Origin: Passalora sequoiae
Lineage: Eukaryota > Ascomycota > Dothideomycetes > Mycosphaerellales > Mycosphaerellaceae
NCBI GenBank assembly: GCA_013248845.1
Contig: WSQC01000016.1
Location: forward strand, 434,001 to 498,000
Length of the DNA: 64,000 bases
Direction of reading: 5' to 3'
Shown here: one piece after another, positions 20,746-30,683 of the stretch
Position numbering within the stretch: position 1 is the stretch's first letter
Layout: each line of letters begins with the position of its first letter
Position numbers and translations under genes: made by a program
The notes under the pieces: model-generated
Seen by the model: only the letters and a program-made list of their open reading frames with translations
What the model was told of the DNA's origin: nothing
The model's database searches: none

Positions 20746-21175
20746 ATTCGCAGCCGTCTGAACTAAACGTGTTGCATTCATATAGGAAGTGCGACCGCCT
20801 GTACAAAGGTAGATGTATGATCCGATAGCATGGGTCGTTGTGGAGCTTGACAAGGGTGTGTGAGGTTCAAGCCGCAACTGTCAGCCACACACGTGGAAGG
20901 ATCGACCGTGGTTCACTATTTGCACCTCGTCTTCATCCATCTCATCGCCATCAATGCTCTCAAATAGCCTCAAGAACAAACAGGCAAGCTGCAGGTCAAA
21001 GAGGGATGCAGAATGTGGACTTCAAAGGGACACGTTCTGCGAGCAGAAATCAATCAGCTTCGTACCCGCCGACTTGTGGATCGGATGATGTTAGGACGTT
21101 TATTTCTTCCCTAGCCGAACTGTCTCATTTCCATTGCAGTATAATCATCTCGTATACTTCTATTCACTTCACACG
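20746..21175. promoter_or_regulatory. shared divergent promoter region of VPS26 and homocysteine methyltransferase
   Basis: 430 bp separate the two divergent start codons. The stretch presumably holds both promoters; no specific site was identified. Confidence 0.4.
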
Positions 21176-22168
21176 ATGCTAAGTAGAGAACAGTTCAGGG
21201 ATCTGTTGGCCGCGCAAGGACCACTAGTCATCGATGGCGCTTTGGCGACGGAGCTGGAGACTCGTGGTCACAATCTCAATCACCCCATGTGGTCTGCCAA
21301 AGTCATCGCGGACGACCCTGGAAGCATCAAGCAAGTGCACTACGACTACTATGCTGCAGGAGCCGACATCGCTATAACAGCCTCATATCAAGCTTCTACC
21401 CAGGGACTGGAGGATCACTTTGGCTTGTCAGATATCGAGGGCCAAAAGGCAATAATGCGCACAGTCGAGCTTGCCCAGGATGCAAGACAGCAAGCATACC
21501 AAGACGGTGTCGTGGACCAGGGGCGTAAGCTGTTGGTAGCTGGATCGGTCGGCCCGTATGGAGCTTATCTTACAGATGGATCAGAGTATCGTGGAGACTA
21601 CATTAGAGACCTGGAGCAGTTCAATGATTTCCACCGACCTAGACTCGAAGCTCTGATCTGTGCGGGGGTTGATCTGATCGCTCTCGAGACAATGCCTAAC
21701 ATGGTCGAGATCAAAGCGTTACTAGGGCTGCTGGAGTCAGACTTCCCTGAAGCCATTGCGTGGCTAAGCTGCACAACTAGAGATTCGGATCATCTAAGCG
21801 ATGGGACACCTTGGGTGGAGTTGCTAGATCTCGTCAATCGTCACGATCAAGTCATCGCGTTTGGTATCAACTGCGTTGCAATGGCAAGTACCACGGAAAC
21901 ATTAGACAGTCTGCACCAACACACCGAGCTGCCTCTAGTGTGCTACCCCAATTCTGGTGAGACGTGGGACGCTACAACCAAGACCTGGCACGGAGTGAGA
22001 CCTGACGATCAGCTCGAACATGAAGTGAGTAACAGTGCAAAGGAGAGCCTCACTGCCACTGTGGATGCATGGATCGGCAGTGGAGCGAGTCTGATCGGTG
22101 GATGCTGTCGAACAGGCCCGGCTTATGTGAGAGCACTTCGCTACGAGCTCCAGAGGCGGCGGCTTTGA
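21176..22168 (+). CDS. homocysteine S-methyltransferase (Mht1/Sam4-type)
   Basis: 330 aa in one exon. The family start 'GPLVIDGALATELETRG' (15-31), the AGADIAITASYQAS strand (61-74) and VAGSVGPYGAYLTDGSEY (121-138) are present. The zinc-binding cysteines are at the expected places: C233 in GINCVA, and C310/C311 in IGGCCRTGP. These enzymes move a methyl group from S-methylmethionine or S-adenosylmethionine to homocysteine, giving methionine; Mht1 and Sam4 in yeast recycle these donors. The start at 21176 (MLSREQF) fits the family; an in-frame ATG at 21134 would add 14 residues of unlike character. Confidence 0.93.
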   Translation: MLSREQFRDLLAAQGPLVIDGALATELETRGHNLNHPMWSAKVIADDPGSIKQVHYDYYAAGADIAITASYQASTQGLEDHFGLSDIEGQKAIMRTVELAQDARQQAYQDGVVDQGRKLLVAGSVGPYGAYLTDGSEYRGDYIRDLEQFNDFHRPRLEALICAGVDLIALETMPNMVEIKALLGLLESDFPEAIAWLSCTTRDSDHLSDGTPWVELLDLVNRHDQVIAFGINCVAMASTTETLDSLHQHTELPLVCYPNSGETWDATTKTWHGVRPDDQLEHEVSNSAKESLTATVDAWIGSGASLIGGCCRTGPAYVRALRYELQRRRL

Positions 22169-22439
22169 TTTTGAAGGAATGTGTTACTCCATTTGTCCAA
22201 CCAGTGTTCAAATTGCGCTCGAGATCCCGCACTATGTTAATTTGGCTGCCAGTGGGGCTTTTCTGGAGAGGGCTTTGTGCCTTGAACGGAATCTAAGGCA
22301 AATAGAGCACCTGCCACCAGGTGGCTCTTCAGGGCCTGTGGGTGAGCTGCATATGCGGACTGCTCGTATCTGTTTCAGCATAAATTGCGCACGCTCCAAC
22401 ACCGAAGTAGCATGATCATCGAATAGCGCTGCGACAACG

Positions 22440-23111
22440 TCAGTTGGAACAGTCTGAACGCCTTCCGACTATCGTGCCATCTGCAGAGCTCCCCTCATTG
22501 TCAATCTGAATCACGCTTCTTGGCTGAAAATTCGTCTCCATGCACTGAGCATCGATCCTCAGAGGTGCCTCGACTCCACCTCTCTTTCCTTGCCTACACC
22601 GATGACTCCTCGATCGCTCCGTCAGCTTGATTTGACGCATACCTTCGCCAGTGTCGTCATCTCGGAGTGTGAGCTCCGTCACCTCGATCAACCCTTTGTG
22701 AAGTTGGGTGCGATTGTCGAGATCCTCCTGATGGTAGCTCGCGAAGTACTCCTTTTCACACAATCGTCAGGAAAGGAATCGTAGATGACCAGTCTCTTGA
22801 TGAGCCCTTGATCCACTTTGGTGAGATTCTCATACGACTCATTGGCGACTCCGACAGCCCATGCATGGGTAAATAGTCCGCCTCTAAGGTGGTGTTCGTG
22901 AAGTAGAGTTTACCTGCTTCGATGCGCATTTGCCGATTGGTGGTGAGAATGGCAGGAAGTTTGTAGGGTTCGCGTACTCTGTGTGTGAAGGTCCTCCGAG
23001 TGAGGTAATCGAGTCGAACATGAGGAGATAGACGCGCTCATGAAGCTCTGGTGGTAGGTCGAAGAAGCGGATGTGTCGTTGCTTGGAAGTCTTTATCACT
23101 TTCTGAAGCAC
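22440..23111 (-). pseudogene. frame-broken F-box-like gene remnant
   Basis: Read on the minus strand, coherent protein segments follow each other in three frames. An F-box-like start, RFFDLPPELHERVYLLMF (about 23065-23010), is followed one frame over by RVREPYKLPAIL and TNRQMRIEAGKLYFTNT (about 22980-22890). A further shift gives ENLTKVDQGLIKRLVIYDSF (about 22831-22775). A last one gives EKEYFASYHQEDLD and LIEVTELTLRDD, and a tail to 22440. The 'LPxELxxxIY ... LLxTNRQxRxEAxxLYF' layout is typical of a large fungal family of F-box-like proteins. No intron of plausible size with GT-AG ends bridges the shifts (the best candidate is 30 nt), so decay by frameshifts is the simplest reading. It could also be sequence error or an unusual gene model. 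Confidence 0.45.
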
Positions 23112-23379
23112 TTCGAAGACACTAGTTAGGAGTACTAAATGGTCGTGATACCGAACATACTCGGTGAATCACGTTGGTCTCTCACAGTACGAACCAGGCG
23201 GTCGTACATTGGTGGATGTCCCGCGAAAAGACCTGACACTAAATGATGCCTAAGTCGTGCACTTCTGAAAAAGTCAAGCCGCGCCAGTAAACAAATATTC
23301 GCAAGGATGAAACGTGCACAGGCGTCACCAAATTTGAGGCTATGCCATCTCATATGTGCTTTTCTACGGTGCTATTCCC

Positions 23380-24068
23380 CTACGACCAATACCACTCCCA
23401 TCCACTCCCAGGGTCCTTCAATATGAACTCCATCACTTCCACCAACGACTCCTCCGCTCCATGCGAAACGTCGAAATTGTTCTGCAAGTTTGTCCGAAAG
23501 TACTCTTCTCGACGGTCTGAGTAAACATGATTGAAAAAGACCATTCCCCGCTGCCCAAGGAGTCCGTGCTCTGAAGTTTCGCTGTGGACAGGGCTGGTAA
23601 GAGCGCGTGCAATTTCGTCGACGAAGTTCATAAGTCCTGAGAGGTCTACGAGCATCTGGCGAAGTACGTATTTGAAGAGATGACGTGGAACTTGCTGCAT
23701 CTACTCACAGGGTCAGCAGTCTTAACCCATGCTACGGGATCGTAACGATAACGCACGACTTCCCATCTTTGGTGCACTTCACCTAAGCTTGCATGTCAGT
23801 ACATATAAGTGAGTCCCTCAGATGTAGGGGTTGTTCGCTTACACTACACACTGCGCTCGCGCTATTAGGTTTTCCAAGATTTTGATAACAGGTGTTGTCC
23901 GATTTCGAGCAAGTCTGTACGATCGTTAACACTCTCGACGACGCGCACGCGTCTCACTTTACCAACCCCTTTCCACACAAACGACTGATCAGTGAGAGCG
24001 TTGGCTGCCATCGGGCCTTGTGCCAAGAGCCCCATGGCTGCTATGCATATCGTGATGAGCTTCATGAT
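23380..24068 (-). other. possible gene or remnant related to the neighbouring fragment; signal-peptide-like start
   Basis: From an ATG at 24068 a frame begins with a hydrophobic, signal-like stretch (MKLITICIAAMGLLAQG) and runs 67 codons to a stop. Downstream, about 23790-23715, another frame reads VHQRWEVVRYRYDPVAW. A 106-aa frame, 23700-23380, then ends in EEYFRTNLQ and LVEVMEFILKD. That last part resembles EKEYFASYHQ and LIEVTELTLRDD in the remnant at 22440-22763 (E-Y-F, L-[IV]-E-V-x-E and a final D line up), so the two loci may be an old tandem duplication. A GTAAGC...TTAG interval at about 23841-23784 could be an intron. No single clean gene model could be closed. Confidence 0.3.
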
Positions 24069-24752
24069 TCCGACGACCTGGTCTGATTGAAGTGGCCTAC
24101 TATCACCACTGAGATCGAGCTTGATCATATAGCATGTCTTGATACCCATGTCTCGAACACGATCCTATTTTGGAGGACTCGAATCCAGGAATAGCGCCGG
24201 CTAGCAGCGGAATGGGCCTGCCTGTGTAGACCTAGCTCAGTCCAGGATATAGCCATATTTCCAGCAACAGTTGGAGAAGACACCAAGCGGCAGTTGACAG
24301 AATTGCTATGATTAGAGTGTATTCGGAGGACTTTACGAAACTGCGACTTGCTAGTGCAGATTGGCAGCCGGGACTAAAGTTGGATGAACCCGGCTCTCGT
24401 ATTCAGTCAGCTCTCGCTGCCATGTGCACTAGCCGTTTTTCAGATAGGGCTGACGACAACTCAGAGGACCCGTATATGGCTAGCGACCGCTGTCAGCTTC
24501 AATTGTTGAAGAAAAGTCTGCGGTAGAAGCTCAATAATCCTACCCACCAGCTTCTGCCTCACGCCAGACAAACTCGCAGAACATTACTGCTGGAAGTTCT
24601 TGACACACTCAATCGGCAGTAGATATGCCGCTCACTTGGATAACCTTGCTGACACTTCCCTTTCGGTGGGCTGCTCGTAAACAGTATGCATTCATGCAAC
24701 TGCGCTGTATTGTTGATTGGTGGTTTTATCACAGACCTCGTCCTCGTACTGC
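24069..24752. other. intergenic, no gene seen
   Basis: Short ORFs only. It holds the 3' flank of VPS9 (minus) and the upstream side of the possible gene at 24068. Confidence 0.5.
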
Positions 24753-27238
24753 TTACCCGCTGAGTGCCAGACAAGCATCTACAGCGCGCCCGACATTACC
24801 TTCCTGCGCCCGAACAACATCTTCTATGACCTCTCTGTCCAGGTTTGGGAACATGCTCTGGAGCGTCCTAGCATCAAATGAGTAAAGCAGTCGTACAAGC
24901 TCAACATGGTTGACAGCACTCACTCAACAACTACCCTATGCTCCTGCGCTCGCACTCTCTGGGCTTGCGCGACTTCAGCACTAGCCTGTCTTACGGCCGC
25001 ATCTTCTGCGCTCTGCCTTTGTTGTCGCTGCTGGCTGCGAGCCCGTTCCGTAGACGGCCGTTGGCCGGCATCACCACTTGGCCGCCGTGCAAAATGCGGC
25101 GCGGGACTGAGCGCTCGCGATGCATCTCCAGGAAGGGGTGTACTTGCCGATCTGCTGTTGTTCGACTTATCGTCCGTTGGATCATCGGAGAACATCCTGC
25201 CGATACTGCTCAGTGGCTTTTGTATCGTGCGCAGAAGGCCAGACATTGCGTCCTCGTCGTCGGTATTTGAGGACTGTATTTGTGCCTTCTCACTCAGCCT
25301 CTGACTTGGATTTCGTTTCGGACTTGATCTCTCAGCGTCCATACTATTACGTGGCGTCACTTCAGGCCGGCTCAGAGCACTCTTTTCGCTCAAGTGCTGC
25401 ATGGGCCCGGCGGCTGCAGCAGGATGTGTTTGCGACTCGTACTCTTCCGAACGGTTCTTTTCCGCTATAGCGCTCACTGATTGCTCGACCTGTATCTCAA
25501 ACTCTTCGTCGGTGATCGTAAGTGTAGTGCGATCAAGATTCTCGATGAACTGTACGACACCCATCAAAGAAGACATGTAGTAGCCTGCTTCACCACCAAG
25601 CTTTTCTTGACTTCTAAACCGCCAAATGTACTGCACGTTGCTGACCAGATGTTCCGGTCGTGCTCGGAGAACAGTGTATATAAGCAGCGGCACTAGTGCA
25701 TCTGCGGACTGGTCCGCCTTTGCGTTTCGCAGGTAGCCGAAGATGACTTTACAGCAGTTCAGAACACAAATGACCTTGTCTCGAGGCGCGCGATATGTGT
25801 TGATCTTGAGCAGTTCCTTCTGTGCCAGCCCAAGGAACTTCTTACCCTTGTCGCCGATCGGCTTGATGTCAAGATGTTCTTCTGAAACCCAGCCATAGAT
25901 CCTCATTTTCTGTGCTATGACTTCGTCACGTTCGACATCCTCTTGGTGCTGACCTCTCCGGCCTGGTCCATGTGGGTTGGCCTGGTCGGCCGCTGAGCGC
26001 CCATTTTTACCGCCTTTTCGAGGGCTACCAGGAGCTTGTGGTATTGCAGGAGAGAATGTCTGCGAATATAGCCTGTTCATGACTAGCTTCTCCATACCTT
26101 CTCGCGCATTGTCAAACTCTGCATCAGACACTGTCCGCCACACATCACATTGACCCATTTTTTTCGTGATGAATTCCAGGAAGTCGGCAATGATCTTGAC
26201 CTGCTCATGCACCATCCACTGCTTTCTCCCGAATTCTGTCAGGAAAGATCGCAAGAAGCGCGCAACAGGATCCGCAGACTTGTGTCGAAGCTGCTCCAGG
26301 AATCGATGAAAGTCGAACGGCAGAGCTGGCTCAGGATCTGGTGAAGGTGGAGGTGGCTGGTACAGCGAACCGGCTTTGCCACTAACGATTGATTCACTGT
26401 CGTCCGTCTTCACTCTTTGCAGGCTCGAACTTGTTATCGAATTCCCCGTGCCTTGTGGACTCAATGGAGAGACGACACTCGCACTATGCGCAGTATTCTG
26501 CGGACTCAAGGTGTACGAAGGCTGAGGTTCCAGACTGGAAGACCTCGGTGGCAGTACCAAGACTGGCTGTGATCGCTCGAGGAGTGGCGACATGATATCC
26601 CTCTCTGCAAGACCTCCCATGCCCTCTTCGAACTGATCCATGATGTTCTGTATCTCCATACCAGTAGCTTCCCTTGTGCCTGTCGGGGCTTCTGGTATAT
26701 CATTCGAGATCTCTTCACGCTGCGTCGGTGGATGCTTTTCGTCATATTCTGCCGTAGGCTTCGACTTTGCAGGCTCTTTATCCTTTCGAGGAGGCTTCGG
26801 CGGCGGAGGAGTGATGGGAAGCTCCAGCTTCTCCTTAGTTGAGGTATTCGCTATGGTTCCGTTGGCATTTTCCACTTGGTCCTCCACAGACATCTCTGCT
26901 GCTCGTTTAGCGAGATGTTCGCTTGCTCTGCGCTCAATCTCTCTCGCCATAGCCTCATGCTCACCGTCCACTAAAGCAGGAACCGAGACGCCGGTCTCTT
27001 CTTCTTCTTGCGAGGCTGCAGTCGTCTCATGTCCGACATCTTCCTTCACCGGAGACATCACCGCAATCTCTTGGCCACTGGACTTTGTGTCATGATCGCT
27101 CTTTGTGTTCTTGTTTTGAGATTCTTCCACTTGGAAGATGTCTGACAGACCACGAGAGATCTCCGGCCTCGGCGCTGTCAACGATGCATTCTCAATCGTG
27201 GTCTGTGATTGCACTGAGCTTGTCGTGGTATCGGACAT
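24753..27238 (-). CDS. VPS9: Vps9, Rab5 (Vps21) guanine-nucleotide exchange factor with CUE domain
   Basis: Two exons, 27238-24924 and 24867-24753 (809 aa), with a 56-nt GT-AG intron. The N-terminal 300 residues are acidic and Pro-rich. A helical bundle (about 307-395) precedes the VPS9 catalytic domain (about 440-580), which carries ADALVPLLIYTVLRARPEHL (catalytic-type Asp at 513) and SNVQYIWRF. The second exon supplies a complete C-terminal CUE domain: LQSMFPNLDREVIEDVVRAQ, then GNVGRAVDACLALSG. Without this exon the protein would lose its ubiquitin-binding module. The protein activates endosomal Vps21/Rab5 in the vacuolar sorting pathway. The stop codon lies inside GGGTAAGC, a perfect donor, so a further tiny 3' exon is possible. 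It is divergent from the asparagine-synthetase-like gene. Confidence 0.92.
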
Positions 27239-27599
27239 AGACGCCTTGGTAGCCCGTTTCGTATGTGGTCGTTATATCGTGTATTGGGTTCGGCATGCCT
27301 CGGTGTAATGCTTTCGATCTACGATCAAGCGGGAGGTATATCGAGATGAGATGTGTCTCATTGGCATATGTGATACGTCGAGGATGCTCGGGTCGAGCTA
27401 TGGATGTCTCTTTCTCCTGTGAAACTCGAGGTCAATCGTCACCAGAGAGCTCGTGCGCAAGCTCCCTCCACTCTGTCAGCAGATCAGGGTCTGCCAAAAG
27501 TCCAAATGAGCACAGACAAGCTCACGAGCAGGACGCGTCCCCGATTCCTCCTGCAATTTCTACATTACGGTCCGTCAACAATACCTTTTCAATCGTGTC
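27239..27599. promoter_or_regulatory. divergent promoter region of VPS9 and the ASNSD1-like gene
   Basis: 361 bp between divergent starts. No specific site was recognised. Confidence 0.4.
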
Positions 27600-29454
27600 A
27601 TGTGCGGCATCTTCTGCTCAGTCAGCAGACGTGAACACGTTGAATGTACCAGCGCGATCGCCCGTCTCCTTGATGCGCGCGGTCCGGATGCGAGGAACAC
27701 GCTGCACCTCGAGTGCCGCAGCCAGCGTGCGGACGAAACGACGGCGACAACTTTCGTGACATGCTGCTCGACAGTCTTATCCCTTCGCGGAGACGTCACG
27801 GTACGGCAACCCTATCGGGAGGAAGGGTCGGACGCGACCCTCTGCTGGAACGGCGAAGCGTGGAGCATCGATGGCGTGCCGCCGGACGGAAACGATACTG
27901 CTCAGGTATATCAAGTTCTAGAGAAAGCCGCTGCACAGCCCCTGCCGCTACTGGACGCTCGTGGAGAGTGTATAGTCGCAGCGCACAACGTGTCCAAGGC
28001 TATGTCGAGAGTTGCTGGACCTTACGCCTTCATTTTCTCCGACCCGACCACTTCGAGAATCTTCTTCGCTCGCGACTTTCTTGGACGAAGGTCTTTACTA
28101 TATCGCACGACTGATCAAGGAGATCTCCTCTTCAGCAGTGTGGCCGATGCTCGTTCTGCAGACGAGTGGTCCGAAGTGGAGGCCGATGGCATATATTGCA
28201 TCGACTTGTCATACCGAACACATAGCAGGGACATTTCGGAAGTGCATCTGGAGGAACGTGGCAATTTCTTTATTCTCAGATCGTCCTACTTGTCTATGGA
28301 CGCCGAGCAAGGACATGCATCTGTAGGTCGTCAGATTCCGCCATGAGTATCTATGCTCATGGCAAGGTAGGTTATTCCCCGGCTTGCTCTCAATCGAGAA
28401 CTGCCATCAGCTCAAGTTGTATCCCTCGATGATTCTGCTTCGTCTGTGTCGCATCTCGATAGGCTACTTCGCAACGCACTTGCGCCGAGAGTGCTCGGCA
28501 TTCCTGAGCCGTTAGCACAGCATACTCACGTGCACAGGTCGAAATTGGCGGTGCTGTTTTCTGGTGGACTAGACTGCACTACGCTTGCGCGGTTGTGCCA
28601 CGACTTACTTCCAATATCGGAGCCGATCGACCTACTCAATGTTGCCTTCGAGAATCCTCGAGTGCACAAAGATAAGGGCCTCGGCGCGTTCGAATTGTGT
28701 CCGGATCGTGTCACAGGTCGAGCCTCTTACGCTGAACTCGTGAGTATATGTTCAGGTCGTGCTTGGCGATTCGTTGCGATCAACATTTCCTACAGCGAAT
28801 CACAAGAGCATCGACAGACGGTCATTGATCTAATGCATCCTCACAACACGGAGATGGACCTCAGCATAGCTTTTGCGCTTTACTTCGCGGCTCGAGGGAG
28901 CGGCGTTATACATGCAGAAGACAATGGAGGTCTTCGGCATTACACAACTTCAGCACGAGTATTGCTCTCCGGCCTCGGTGCCGACGAGCTTTTCGCCGGC
29001 TACACGCGGCATGCCACAGCGTACAGAAGGAATGGCTTTACGGGCCTACTGGACGAGCTGGACCTCGACATCGGGAGACTAGGTAAGCGTAATCTTGGAC
29101 GGGATGATCGTGTAATCAGTCACTGGAGTAGAGAAGTTCGGTTGCCCTTCCTGGACGAGGCGCTTGTCGGATGGGCATTAGCTGCTCCGGTCACAGCAAA
29201 GTGTGGCTTTGGCTCCAGCACTGAACACGGAGTTGATACAGACACTTCTCTCTCTATTGAAGCGGGCAAGAAAGTCTTACGATGTTTGGCATGGAAGCTC
29301 GGCATGAAGCGCGTTGCGAGGGAAAGAAAGCGAGCGGTGAGTCTGCAGGTCATGCTACCAGACGACGTGCTGATGTGTGGTGTAGATACAGTTCGGCGCA
29401 CGCACAGCAAAGATGGAGGCAGGGAATACGAAGGGCACGAAACTGTTGTCCTGA
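27600..29454 (+). CDS. asparagine synthetase domain-containing protein (ASNSD1 / yeast YML096W type)
   Basis: Three exons, 27600-28322, 28371-29336 and 29386-29454, encode 585 aa; both introns (48 and 49 nt) are in phase 0. The N-terminus MCGIFCSV places the amidotransferase nucleophile at Cys2. DARGPDARN follows, then a glutamine-amidotransferase fold with FARDFLGRRSLLYR. The synthetase half has the PP-loop SGGLDC at residues 305-310 and LSGLGADELFAGYTRH. The third exon restores the family C-terminus, AIQFGARTAKMEAGNTKGT; reading through the second intron would replace it with unrelated sequence to 29576. The family resembles glutamine-dependent asparagine synthetase but its role in fungi is poorly known. 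The start is set by the required Met-Cys. Confidence 0.92.
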
Positions 29455-30683
29455 GTCCTGAGAGTATGGTGAGTCTTGTGTCCCCAGTACCCACATCCGT
29501 GCTGTTCAATGATGATGTGACGTGGCTCTTGGACCCGTCACAGATACTGCTGAGTCGCCATGACCTTTGCGACTGACTTAGCCCGCTTTCGCATGGAAGT
29601 TGTGGTTAGACAGCACGAAACTTGGTGTCGATGACGCTGCGAAAGGCAAGTCTGACCACGACTATGACAATGCGTGCCTGATCTGTGTGCTCCACCTTAT
29701 CATGCTGGAGCTGACGTTGAGCTAGGTTTCCGGACTTGTGGCTCAGTGGCCATCATGTGCCTTAGATCATGACGGTTGTGGAGCAGGTCAGCCATGTCTC
29801 CATTGTCATATCACCGCTGGGTAGGCATCAGCGTGCACACAATGGCATGCTCCTTCAACACGCTCAAACTCTCCTGCTGCGAAGATGACCATTTGACAAG
29901 ACAACGAGGCTCCACAGTCTGTCATGCCTTAGCTGACCGTGCGGGTGATCAGGGCAGCGCCGCTGCCAACGAGGCTCAATATACCAGCAGTGTCCGGTGG
30001 CCTCGTCATTGAAGCAAACCTGCCAGCTCATCGAGCACTGCTCGCGGACTACAAAGAGCCTCCTCCCATGCCCTCCTCTGCTTCTCCCCTACGCTCCAAA
30101 TAGCCACTTCAGCAAGAGCTTCCAGCACAAGTACTGTCTCCAACATAATACCATTACTGCCTCAAGCAACCCCCTGATCATAGGCCACCAAAGCACAAGT
30201 CATTTATTGCATCAAGGCGGACCCAATCCGGCTCTACATGCCTATGCAGCTCAGTTTGAGCGAAGTAATCGCTGCCTTGGTACCCTTCTACAAGAAAAAC
30301 CCTGGAAACTACTTGACCATATCGTGTCAGCAAGTAGCAACTGACAAATACGAGCCATTGCGACACGGCAGCACTGGGTCGGAGCCTCAGGCGCACAGTC
30401 GCCTTTACGACCGATACTACGAGTGAGTCCACTAAGGTGCAAGCCCCAGTCTTCCTGCTGACTTGCGATAGTCTACCAGCGACTGAGAGACAGTCCAAGT
30501 GATCGATACTGGTCAAGTGCGCACGCGAGATCACGCTTGCTATACGTCGGCTGCCAGCACACCAATTCACCATATCCATTTCGAAGCACTCAACAGCACT
30601 TCTAATTCGTTCCTTCGACTTCGTAAAGAGCTGAATTTCACGCAAGCTGCCTGCAATCTGCACTACATTCACTGTCTGGCAGC
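29455..30683. other. 1.2-kb intergenic region
   Basis: No supported gene. The long minus-strand ORF at 30178-30756 overlaps the next gene's start and has no family motif. A short plus ORF at 30238-30426 (MPMQLSLSEVIAALVPFYKK...) could be a leader peptide or noise. Confidence 0.45.

Noticed and set aside
24165..24195. tRNA-like B box (GGACTCGAATCC)
   Set aside because: No matching A box, cloverleaf or acceptor stem could be formed around it.
29337..29576. Read-through end of the asparagine-synthetase-like ORF to 29576
   Set aside because: Splicing 29337-29385 restores the conserved family C-terminus AIQFGARTAKMEAGN; the read-through tail does not.
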